NCBI GenBank assembly: GCA_945836785.1
Contig: CAMAMD010000052.1
Span: 1 to 8,627 of the forward strand
DNA length: 8,627 nt
Reading direction: 5' to 3'
Origin: an uncultured Clostridium sp.
GTDB lineage: Bacteria; Bacillota_A; Clostridia; Lachnospirales; Lachnospiraceae
Under the pieces are notes generated by a model. The model was not told where the DNA came from. It did not search any database and was given only the letters and a program-made list of their open reading frames with translations. Every line of letters starts with the position of its first letter. The stretch's first letter is position 1. Positions 1-6,314 of this stretch are shown piece by piece. Made by a program: the position numbers and the translations under genes.

Positions 1-678
1 GGTGCGTCAGGTGTGATATGCAAGGGAAACGGTATTCAGATCATCTACGGACCGAGAGTGTCCGTGATTAAATCCAATCTCTGTGAGTATCTGGAGCATG
101 CATCGGAGGATGCAGATGAGACTGCGATTCAGGAAAAAAATAAACATGAGGACATGAAAGGCAAAAATGAAGATAATAACACAGTTGATGCGTCAAGTGA
201 TTCTCACAAAGTGATAAGCTCCATTATAATAAAGAGTCCTGTTACCGGTGTGGCAGACAGGATAGAGACTGCACCGGATGAAGGGTTTGCAGAGAAGATG
301 ATGGGGGATGGTATGGTCGTTGAGCCAAAATGTGCGGAGGTAGTTGCACCGGCAGACGGAACGGTTGCATTTGTATTCCCAACAAAGCATGCAATCGGAT
401 TCTCAACCTCAGATGGTATAGAAATGCTTTTGCACATGGGAATCGATACGGTGAAACTGGATGGAAAGGGATTTGAGGTTTTCGTACAGGATGGCGATAC
501 AGTGAGAGCAGGAGACATTCTCATGAAGCTTGATATAGAGTATATCGGGGCAAATGCACCTTCTCTGGTATCGCCTGTTATCTGCACAGAGCTGACTGAA
601 AAACAGTCGGTAAGGGTGATTAAAACCGGGGATATCAAGGCGGGAGAAGATCTGTTTGCCATTGATATCACTGAATAA
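1..678 (+). CDS. PTS glucose-family permease, 3' part (EIIB tail and complete EIIA)
   Basis: This is the C-terminal part of a sugar-transport phosphotransferase permease; the reading frame is open from base 1 and the gene begins upstream. Codons 1-32 match the end of an EIIB domain of the glucose family (GASGV at the first codons, then GNGIQIIYGP). The EIIB phospho-cysteine lies outside the window. A charged, low-complexity linker follows (about codons 33-72), then a full EIIA(Glc)-type domain (about 75-225). The two EIIA active-site histidines are visible at codon 130 (TKHAIGF) and codon 145 (LLHMGID); the second is the expected phosphate acceptor. The B-then-A order fits the C-B-A layout of glucose/N-acetylglucosamine permeases rather than the B-C-A layout of beta-glucoside permeases. 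The sugar is set by the missing EIIC domain, so no gene symbol is given. The stop is TAA at 676-678. Confidence 0.9.
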   Translation, partial: GASGVICKGNGIQIIYGPRVSVIKSNLCEYLEHASEDADETAIQEKNKHEDMKGKNEDNNTVDASSDSHKVISSIIIKSPVTGVADRIETAPDEGFAEKMMGDGMVVEPKCAEVVAPADGTVAFVFPTKHAIGFSTSDGIEMLLHMGIDTVKLDGKGFEVFVQDGDTVRAGDILMKLDIEYIGANAPSLVSPVICTELTEKQSVRVIKTGDIKAGEDLFAIDITE

Positions 679-723
679 AGAGTAAACAGAATATAAAGAA
701 GATAGACGATTCACAATATAAAT

Positions 724-778
724 ACGCTATCGGGTACCGCAAAATTCAAAAGTGATTGTTGCGGTATCCGGTATGCGT
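724..778. repeat. Long imperfect hairpin between the PTS gene and the regulator
   Basis: Arms 724-742 and 759-778 pair along 19 positions with two G-U wobbles and one bulged T at 774, around a 16-nt loop. The hairpin starts 45 bases after the PTS stop codon, so it may end or stabilise that transcript. It is followed by TATAATGTT rather than a T run, so it is not a textbook intrinsic terminator. Its right arm overlaps the possible promoter at 756-784, so it could also be an operator-like site or a small palindromic repeat. Confidence 0.6.
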
Positions 779-784
779 TATAAT
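756..784 (+). promoter_or_regulatory. Possible sigma-A promoter for the two-component operon
   Basis: A perfect -10 hexamer, TATAAT, lies at 779-784. A weak -35, TTGTTG (three of six consensus bases), lies 17 bp upstream at 756-761. The spacer is almost entirely the right arm of the 724-778 hairpin. Initiation near 791 would leave a leader of about 40 nt before the regulator start. The weak -35 fits either a low-level or an activator-dependent promoter. Confidence 0.4.
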
Positions 785-832
785 GTTATCAGGAAAGGAA
801 ATATGGAAAAGAAATAAAAGGTGGTGAAACTT

Positions 833-1546
833 TTGCAAAATAAAAAAATCTTGATTGTAGATGATGATACGGATTTATCTATGCTCATTTTCGATATGTT
901 GTCTGACAAGGGATATCAGGTGAGCCTTGCGGCAAGTCTTGATGTGGCTTACAGTCTGCTTGAAAAGGAACAGTTTCATCTGATTCTGCTTGATATTAAT
1001 CTGCCGGATGGAACGGGATTTTCTTTCTGCGAGGAGCTGCGCAGGATTTCTACGGTTCCTGTTATATTTGCAAGTGCCAGAACCAGTGAAGATGACAAGA
1101 TTGTCGGGCTTGATATGGGGGCGGATGACTATATCGCCAAGCCGTATTCATTGAAAGAGCTTATGTCCAGAATCAATTCTCTGTTGAGACGTACATATGG
1201 CTTTGAACATTCGGATACAAAGTATACATTGATGGCAGGCAGGGACAATGAGATTATCATTGATTCTGCTGCGAGGACAGTGACCAGACAGGGCAGAGAG
1301 GTAAGCTTGTCATTAAGGGAGTTTGATCTGCTTCTCTATATGGCAGAGCGCAAGGGACAGGCACTCTCCAAGGATAGTCTGATTCGCGACGTATGGGGGG
1401 CATTTGCGGAGGTGGAACCATCCACATTGACCGTACATATCAGGTGGCTGCGGGAGAAGCTTGAGGAAAATTCATCTGCACCATCCTTTATAAAGACAGT
1501 TTGGGGTGTGGGTTATATGCTGCAGGAGGCAGGAGATGAACAGTAG
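833..1546 (+). CDS. OmpR/PhoB-family response regulator
   Basis: This is a 237-residue cytoplasmic DNA-binding regulator, a normal length for the family. The N-terminal receiver domain (about 4-120) has the acidic pocket D10-D12, phospho-acceptor D54 (LLDINLPDG), switch residue S81 in place of the more usual Thr, and K103 (AKPY). A winged-helix domain follows (about 140-233), ending in the typical KTVWGVGYML. TTG at 833 is preferred as the start because AAGGTGGTG at 817-825 then sits at correct Shine-Dalgarno spacing and the protein begins MQNKKILIVDDD. In-frame GTGs at 821 and 824 lie inside that ribosome site. It overlaps the downstream kinase by 11 bp, so the two are translated together and are the likely cognate pair. 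The probable target is the direct repeat upstream of the ABC transporter. The effector signal is unknown. Confidence 0.93.
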   Translation: MQNKKILIVDDDTDLSMLIFDMLSDKGYQVSLAASLDVAYSLLEKEQFHLILLDINLPDGTGFSFCEELRRISTVPVIFASARTSEDDKIVGLDMGADDYIAKPYSLKELMSRINSLLRRTYGFEHSDTKYTLMAGRDNEIIIDSAARTVTRQGREVSLSLREFDLLLYMAERKGQALSKDSLIRDVWGAFAEVEPSTLTVHIRWLREKLEENSSAPSFIKTVWGVGYMLQEAGDEQ

Positions 1547-2792
1547 AAGATCCAAATCTAAAATCGCATCGAAGGTCATGATAATGACAGTGACCAGCAT
1601 TATGGTTGTGACCGCTGTATTTCTGATGCTTTATGCAAACTGTAAAAAACAGTATGACAGACAAAGTGGGACAGAAAAAAACGGTCAGGCCGTGGTTGCC
1701 TTAAATGAAGTGTACAAGCTGATTGATGAGAATCAATATGATGTTGCAAAGCAAAAATTAACCGGGATGATGTCTGATTTTCAGGAAAAGGAAAATACAC
1801 AACAGGAGATGGACACGCGCTACATAAAGATATTCTATGTGATGGTGATTGTATTTATTTTAATATTATATCTGGTAATTTATATCCTCGTGCTAAAACC
1901 TTTTGGAAAGCTGGAAGGCTTTGCGGCGGATATCGCAGCGGGTAATCTGGATCAGGATTTAAAATACAACCGTGTCAATATGTTCGGAGAATTCACATGG
2001 GCATTCGACCATATGAGAAGAGAGATCAAGAAGGCGAGACAGTGTGAGCAGGAGGCTGTGGAGAACAACAAAACGGTGATTGCGACGTTGTCACACGATA
2101 TCAAGACACCAATTGCGTCAATTCGTGCCTACAGTGAGGCTCTCTCGGAGAATATGGATACAACGCCGGAGCGGAGAAACAGGTACATTGATGTGATTAC
2201 CAGAAAATGTGACGAGGTAGCGAAGATCACGGATGATATGTTCATCCATTCTCTCCATGACCTTGATAAGCTTGTGATTAAGAGAGAAAACGTAGAGATA
2301 GACAAGGTGATAAAGGAGACAGTGGATTCCATGTCGGGGGGCAGAGCGGATATCGTGATGCATGAAATAAAGCCGGCAACGATAATAAATGCAGATGCGG
2401 GAAGAATCGCACAGGTTATTGAAAATATCATTAATAATGCGAGAAAATATGCGAAAAGCAATATATACATAGATACGGAGATTATAGGGCAAGATGACGG
2501 TACGATAGGAGATTACCGCAACACCGCAGTCAATAATATCGAGGCAGATAAGGACCTGAGTAAGGAATATGTTGTTCACATAAAGGACGAGGGAAACGGA
2601 ATTCCGCCTGAGGATATGCCGTTTATATTTGAAAAATTCTATCGGGGAAACAATCGCGGAGAAGAACCGGGAGCAGGACTCGGATTATTTATCGTACAAT
2701 ATGTTATGCAGCAGACCGACGGCAGGGTAGAACTCGTAAACCATGACGACGGGCTGGAAGTCCTGTTATATTTTCCGATGAAAGTACAATAA
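1536..2792 (+). CDS. Membrane sensor histidine kinase
   Basis: This is a 418-residue class I histidine kinase. TM1 lies at about 14-35, followed by a short extracytoplasmic segment of about 60 residues (36-96), TM2 at 97-120, then a HAMP linker (about 121-175). The HisKA domain has the H-box SHDIKTP with phospho-acceptor H187; D188 and T191 would support phosphatase activity. The ATPase domain shows the N-box ENIINNARKYA (296-306), G1 box DEGNGIP (351-357), F-box FEKFYRG and G2 box GAGLGL (379-384). ATG at 1536 is chosen because AGGAGG at 1524-1529 precedes it; a GTG at 1506 lies deep in the regulator gene. About 25 extra residues separate the N-box from G1, probably an enlarged beta-hairpin. 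The sensor loop is longer than in Bce-type intramembrane-sensing kinases, so direct ligand sensing is possible. Confidence 0.93.
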   Translation: MNSRRSKSKIASKVMIMTVTSIMVVTAVFLMLYANCKKQYDRQSGTEKNGQAVVALNEVYKLIDENQYDVAKQKLTGMMSDFQEKENTQQEMDTRYIKIFYVMVIVFILILYLVIYILVLKPFGKLEGFAADIAAGNLDQDLKYNRVNMFGEFTWAFDHMRREIKKARQCEQEAVENNKTVIATLSHDIKTPIASIRAYSEALSENMDTTPERRNRYIDVITRKCDEVAKITDDMFIHSLHDLDKLVIKRENVEIDKVIKETVDSMSGGRADIVMHEIKPATIINADAGRIAQVIENIINNARKYAKSNIYIDTEIIGQDDGTIGDYRNTAVNNIEADKDLSKEYVVHIKDEGNGIPPEDMPFIFEKFYRGNNRGEEPGAGLGLFIVQYVMQQTDGRVELVNHDDGLEVLLYFPMKVQ

Positions 2793-2819
2793 TTCTATAA
2801 GAATGAAATTATTTCTTTG

Positions 2820-2837
2820 TTCTTAAGGATTCCTTAA
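2820..2837 (+). promoter_or_regulatory. Putative response-regulator operator (11-bp direct repeat)
   Basis: TTCTTAA (2820-2826) and TCCTTAA (2831-2837) are 7-bp direct repeats, identical at six positions, separated by 4 bp. The 11-bp period, one helical turn, is the arrangement bound by head-to-tail OmpR/PhoB-family dimers. The site is only 27 bp after the kinase stop codon and abuts a likely -10 region of the transporter genes. The same bases also form a 15-bp palindrome, TTAAGGATTCCTTAA (2823-2837, central base excepted). No second copy was noticed upstream of the regulator gene. Confidence 0.55.
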
Positions 2838-2860
2838 TATTTCTCATTGTATGCTAGATT
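2832..2860 (+). promoter_or_regulatory. Likely activator-dependent promoter of the ABC transporter genes
   Basis: TAGATT at 2855-2860 preceded by TGC (2852-2854) makes an extended -10; TATGCT at 2850-2855 is an alternative. The expected -35 position (2832-2837, CCTTAA) does not match consensus and coincides with the second half of the operator repeat. This is the arrangement expected where a bound regulator replaces a poor -35. A start near 2866 would put the whole 2874-3011 hairpin in the mRNA leader. Confidence 0.4.
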
Positions 2861-2873
2861 CAACATAGTAAGT

Positions 2874-3011
2874 ATGTCATATAAACAAATTCGTCGCAAG
2901 ACGCGCTCTCGCTCCGATGCAGACGTAACGGTACATAAGGCTGTTATAGTACACAGCCTAAGTACCGACGACTGCATAGGGTCTTGCTCGTGAAATTTGT
3001 TTATATGACAT
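2874..3011. repeat. 138-bp palindromic element with 18-bp terminal inverted repeats (MITE-like)
   Basis: The ends 2874-2891 (ATGTCATATAAACAAATT) and 2994-3011 are perfect 18-bp inverted repeats. Nested pairing continues inward: 2896-2902 with 2981-2987, 2917-2922 with 2972-2977, 2929-2934 with 2962-2967, and 2939-2944 with 2953-2958 around an 8-nt loop (2945-2952). The left arm carries about 14 unpaired bases at 2903-2916. There is no open reading frame of note and no clear target-site duplication beyond a possible 2-bp AT. Known classes that look like this are non-autonomous miniature transposable elements and large palindromic intergenic repeats. A structured leader RNA is the main alternative. 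It separates the likely promoter from the ABC ATPase start. Confidence 0.75.
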
Positions 3012-3040
3012 CACACATAAGCTTTGAAAAGGAGTCATAT

Positions 3041-3802
3041 ATGAAAAAAATGATATTACAAGCAGAAAAGCTCTGCAAGAGTTTTGCCAACGAGGGGACA
3101 CAGAATCATGTGCTTGATAACGTGGATCTTGAGATTTACGAGGGAGACTTCACGATTATCATGGGTTCCTCAGGTTCGGGTAAATCCACTTTGTTATATA
3201 GTCTGAGTGGAATGGATACACCGACGTCCGGTAAGGTGACATATAAAGAAAGTGAGATTACCGGTTTATCCGAGAAAAAGCTGGCGGCTTTCCGCTCTAT
3301 GGAATTTGGCTTTGTGTTCCAGCAGGTACATCTGGTAAGCAATCTTTCTCTCCTTGAAAATGTACTTGTTCCGGGTTATATGGACAGACAGAAGACAAAG
3401 GAAGAGGTAAAACAGAGGGCACATGCGCTGCTTTCCCAGATGAATATAGAGAATGCGGAGGGCAGACTCCCTTCACAGGTATCGGGCGGTGAGGCACAGC
3501 GTGCAGCGATTGCAAGAGCAGTTATCAATGAGCCGGGAATTTTGTTTGCAGATGAGCCCACAGGTGCGCTCAACAGAAAAAATACCCAGGATGTACTTAC
3601 GCTTCTGACGGATATCAACAGGAACGGGCAGAGTATTCTCATGGTTACGCATGATGTGAGAGCTGCACTTCGGGGAAACAGGCTGCTTTATCTGGAGGAT
3701 GGAAAAATCTGTGGTGAGATGGAGCTGCCGGTATTTGATGAGAAGGATATTAAAAACAGAGAGATACAGGTAAATGCGTGGCTTTCGTCTATGCACTGGT
3801 AG
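3041..3802 (+). CDS. ABC transporter ATPase (MacB/LolD/BceA-like)
   Basis: This is a 253-residue cytoplasmic ATP-binding subunit that should power the FtsX-type permease encoded 12 bp downstream. All functional motifs are intact: Walker A GSSGSGKST (42-50), Q-loop Q94, signature VSGGE (148-152), Walker B ILFADE (167-172), D-loop ALN (176-178) and switch H204. The sequence around the signature (GGEAQRAAIARA) and GALN is typical of the MacB/LolD/BceA group, whose members do mechanical work across the membrane, for example peptide or lipoprotein release or drug resistance, rather than classic import. ATG at 3041 is chosen because AAAGGAG (3027-3033) precedes it. An in-frame TTG at 2984 would start inside the palindromic element and has no ribosome site. 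Expression is probably controlled from the operator and promoter at 2820-2860. Confidence 0.93.
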   Translation: MKKMILQAEKLCKSFANEGTQNHVLDNVDLEIYEGDFTIIMGSSGSGKSTLLYSLSGMDTPTSGKVTYKESEITGLSEKKLAAFRSMEFGFVFQQVHLVSNLSLLENVLVPGYMDRQKTKEEVKQRAHALLSQMNIENAEGRLPSQVSGGEAQRAAIARAVINEPGILFADEPTGALNRKNTQDVLTLLTDINRNGQSILMVTHDVRAALRGNRLLYLEDGKICGEMELPVFDEKDIKNREIQVNAWLSSMHW

Positions 3803-3814
3803 AAAGGATGGTGC

Positions 3815-6175
3815 ATGGATATGAGAGAAATCATGACAGTAACAAAAGGAAATTTCAGAAAGAATAAGAGTGCATACATCAGTATTGCAGTTTTAATGTT
3901 TGTAGTTTCCCTGGCACTTGTCGCTGTATTTAGTATATTGGTGAATACCGGAAAAAGAGACAGGGAGGCTATGGAGGAGGTTGGTTTCGGAGATATCATT
4001 GCAGCCATCCGATATGATGATTCGGATATGAAATATCATGAGCTGTGTGAGAAAATTGCAAAGGATTTGGAAGCGTGTCCCGATGTCTCCCATGTGGATA
4101 TGATTCCGAATCTGTTTATGGACATTACAGAGTTGAACGGAAAGAAATCCCAAAGCTCGATTTTTGTATATGATTACCAGTCTCCATACATTAGCTACAA
4201 CATCTATGATGCGGATAATAGAAGGATAGAGCAGCCAGTCTTACATGAGGGAGAAATCTGTGTACCCGTCTGTTTTCAGTCACTCTACAACTGTAAGATT
4301 GGAGATGTGGTGACACTTCAATATTGGGACAAAGAATATCAGTACAAGATCGTATCATATCTTGAGGATCCGTATATGGGTTCTTCCATGATGGGAATTA
4401 AGACTCTTCTTCTGAACGGAAAAGACATAGAAAAGGTGCTGTCTGATGCGGAGGCGTTTAAGGAGGGCTGCATAACCTTAAGTATATTTAAGGCAGAAGG
4501 AAGCAAGTTAAATGATGTGGAATTTGAGCGGGAATTAAACAGAGCAACCTCCTATGCAAGCTATTCATGGATCACACTTACGAGAAGTCAGGCATATAAT
4601 TACATGACGATGTTGACGAACATTTTCTCCGGTATCCTGATTGGATTTATTGTGATGCTTGTGGTAGCGACCATGGTTGTGCTAAGCCATAACATCAGCA
4701 GCAGTATTGAACAGGATTATGTAAACCTTGGAATCTTAAAAGCAGTTGGCATGACAAGTAGGAAACTTAGAGCATCTATCATGCTTGGATATCTTATCGC
4801 TGCATTTCTTGGGGCGTGTCTTGGAATCCCTGCAGCCATACCTGTCATAACAGGAATCAACAGGCTCACAAGACCGACGACAGGATTGTATGTGGAGAAT
4901 GTTCCGGCTTTTTTGGTAAGTAGCCTGGCGATTGTTGCAATCCTTATGATTTTGGTACTTTTTATATTTTTAAAGCTTCGGAGATTGTCATATATTACAC
5001 CGGTATCTGCCATAAACGGAGGGAAAAAAGATGTGCACTTCTCAAGCCTTTTCAGATTGCCGATATCCAAGCGTGCCCTTGGAACATCCCTTGCATACAG
5101 ACAGCTTACATCGGGGAAGAAACAGTACATCGGTGCTGTGATTGTCACTGCGATTCTTGTCATGTTTATGACTATGATAACAGATATGTGTATCTGGTTT
5201 GGAAATGACGGAGAACGACTCAGGGAAATGTTTGATACGGTTCAGTATGACATGGTAGTCTGGACTGTAGACGAGGAAACCAGAGAGGAAGTTGATGCAC
5301 TGATTGCGGAGTACACGGATTATGAAAAATTCCTTTTTGCCTCACAGTATGTGTTGATGAACGATACCCAGATATGGTGTGGCATGACAAATGAACCGGA
5401 GCGCTACGAGACTGTATATAAGGGGAGAACCTGCCTGTATGATAATGAGATATTAATTACAGAATACGTTGCCAAGAACTATGGCATTGGAATCGGCGAT
5501 TCCATAGAAATCGAGCTTGGGGGAAACCGTGTGGAATACATCGTGTCAGGCTACTATCAGTGTTCCAACGATTCCGGTAAAAATATATGTATGAATCTGG
5601 ATGGATATGAGAAACTGGCAGGCAAGCTGACCTACAACAGATATTGTTATAAGCTTGCAGATAAAAATAAAGCGGATGACATAGTCAGTGCAATTACAGA
5701 AAAATATGGTGAGGAACAGGCTGTTGCCGGGAAAAGCGGTGTGTTTGATGGCATGAGCATTATCGTAGATGCCGTAAACGGAATCGCGCTCATCATATAT
5801 ATGCTTGCTGCGGTATTTATTGTTGTCACAGTTATTCTTGTATGTGGAAAGATATTTGCGAGAGAAAAGCAGAATTACGGAATCTACAAGGCAATTGGAT
5901 TTACTTCTGCCAGATTGAGAAGCCAGTTTGCGGTAAGATTTATGATTGCTTCCCTGATTGGCTCTGCAATCGGTATCGTACTCACCCTGCTTTTCTCAGA
6001 TATGATTGTAGGAGCAATATTTTCCACATTTGGTATCACGAACTTTTCATCAAGCCTCAATGTGCAGGCAGCAGTGATACCGGTTTTGTTCATGGCATTG
6101 GTATATTATGGCTTCGCTTATCTGGTTTCAAAGAAAATGAAGAGAGTAACACCACGGGTACTCATATCGGAGTAA
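3815..6175 (+). CDS. ABC transporter permease, FtsX-type, duplicated 8-TM form
   Basis: This is a 786-residue membrane protein. It has two copies of the unit 'TM, large extracytoplasmic domain, three TMs'. Predicted TMs are at about 20-43, 268-292, 320-346 and 364-388, then 437-461, 652-678, 706-732 and 752-772. The extracytoplasmic domains span about 44-267 and 462-651. The duplication is clear in the cytoplasmic coupling region between the second and third TM of each unit: NLGILKAVGMTSRKLR (304-319) and NYGIYKAIGFTSARLR (687-702). FtsX-type permeases of this kind couple ATP hydrolysis to movements of extracytoplasmic domains. Canonical BceB proteins have 10 TMs with one large domain, so this is a different architecture. 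The start ATG follows AAAGGATGG (3803-3809); ATG at 3821 is an alternative. The substrate is not apparent. The regulatory neighbours suggest envelope stress or peptide defence. Confidence 0.9.
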   Translation: MDMREIMTVTKGNFRKNKSAYISIAVLMFVVSLALVAVFSILVNTGKRDREAMEEVGFGDIIAAIRYDDSDMKYHELCEKIAKDLEACPDVSHVDMIPNLFMDITELNGKKSQSSIFVYDYQSPYISYNIYDADNRRIEQPVLHEGEICVPVCFQSLYNCKIGDVVTLQYWDKEYQYKIVSYLEDPYMGSSMMGIKTLLLNGKDIEKVLSDAEAFKEGCITLSIFKAEGSKLNDVEFERELNRATSYASYSWITLTRSQAYNYMTMLTNIFSGILIGFIVMLVVATMVVLSHNISSSIEQDYVNLGILKAVGMTSRKLRASIMLGYLIAAFLGACLGIPAAIPVITGINRLTRPTTGLYVENVPAFLVSSLAIVAILMILVLFIFLKLRRLSYITPVSAINGGKKDVHFSSLFRLPISKRALGTSLAYRQLTSGKKQYIGAVIVTAILVMFMTMITDMCIWFGNDGERLREMFDTVQYDMVVWTVDEETREEVDALIAEYTDYEKFLFASQYVLMNDTQIWCGMTNEPERYETVYKGRTCLYDNEILITEYVAKNYGIGIGDSIEIELGGNRVEYIVSGYYQCSNDSGKNICMNLDGYEKLAGKLTYNRYCYKLADKNKADDIVSAITEKYGEEQAVAGKSGVFDGMSIIVDAVNGIALIIYMLAAVFIVVTVILVCGKIFAREKQNYGIYKAIGFTSARLRSQFAVRFMIASLIGSAIGIVLTLLFSDMIVGAIFSTFGITNFSSSLNVQAAVIPVLFMALVYYGFAYLVSKKMKRVTPRVLISE

Positions 6176-6230
6176 GAAAGAAGAAATACGACAGGATATT
6201 AAAAAAATGATTCCATTTTGTCATAGAACT

Positions 6231-6239
6231 TGATATAAT
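6231..6239 (+). promoter_or_regulatory. Extended -10 promoter of the PurF-like gene
   Basis: TGA followed directly by a perfect TATAAT (6234-6239) is a strong extended -10. The -35 position (about 6211-6216, TTCCAT) is poor, which extended -10 promoters tolerate. Initiation near 6246 would give an A-rich leader of about 70 nt with no evident riboswitch or PurR-type box. It shows that the PurF-like gene is transcribed separately from the transporter operon; no convincing terminator was seen between them. Confidence 0.6.
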
Positions 6240-6314
6240 GAACTCTGCGTGACAGAAAAGTTAAAATAAAAAAGATATAAACAATAAAGATACAAATCAA
6301 TGCGGAGGAAATTT

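Noticed and set aside
204..671. 155-codon minus-strand open frame over the EIIA region
   Set aside because: It is antisense to a clear EIIA domain with conserved active-site histidines, and has no independent support.
2874..3011. Complete insertion sequence
   Set aside because: The element has terminal inverted repeats but no transposase reading frame and is only 138 bp; at most it is a non-autonomous derivative.
2984..3040. In-frame TTG start at 2984 extending the ABC ATPase by 19 residues
   Set aside because: It lies in the right arm of the palindromic element without a ribosome site. ATG at 3041 has AAAGGAG at correct spacing and gives the normal family N-terminus.
5842..6210. 122-codon plus-strand open frame overlapping the permease 3' end
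   Set aside because: It lies in another frame of the well-supported permease, has no ribosome site and its translation resembles no protein; it is a shadow.
6204..6219. AAAATG/CATTTT hairpin after the permease gene as a terminator
   Set aside because: The stem is only 6 bp, A/T-rich and has no T run after it; it is too weak to call.
6240..6314. Purine riboswitch or PurR box upstream of the PurF-like gene
   Set aside because: The leader is short and A-rich, with no paired aptamer-like structure and no recognisable PurR-box sequence.
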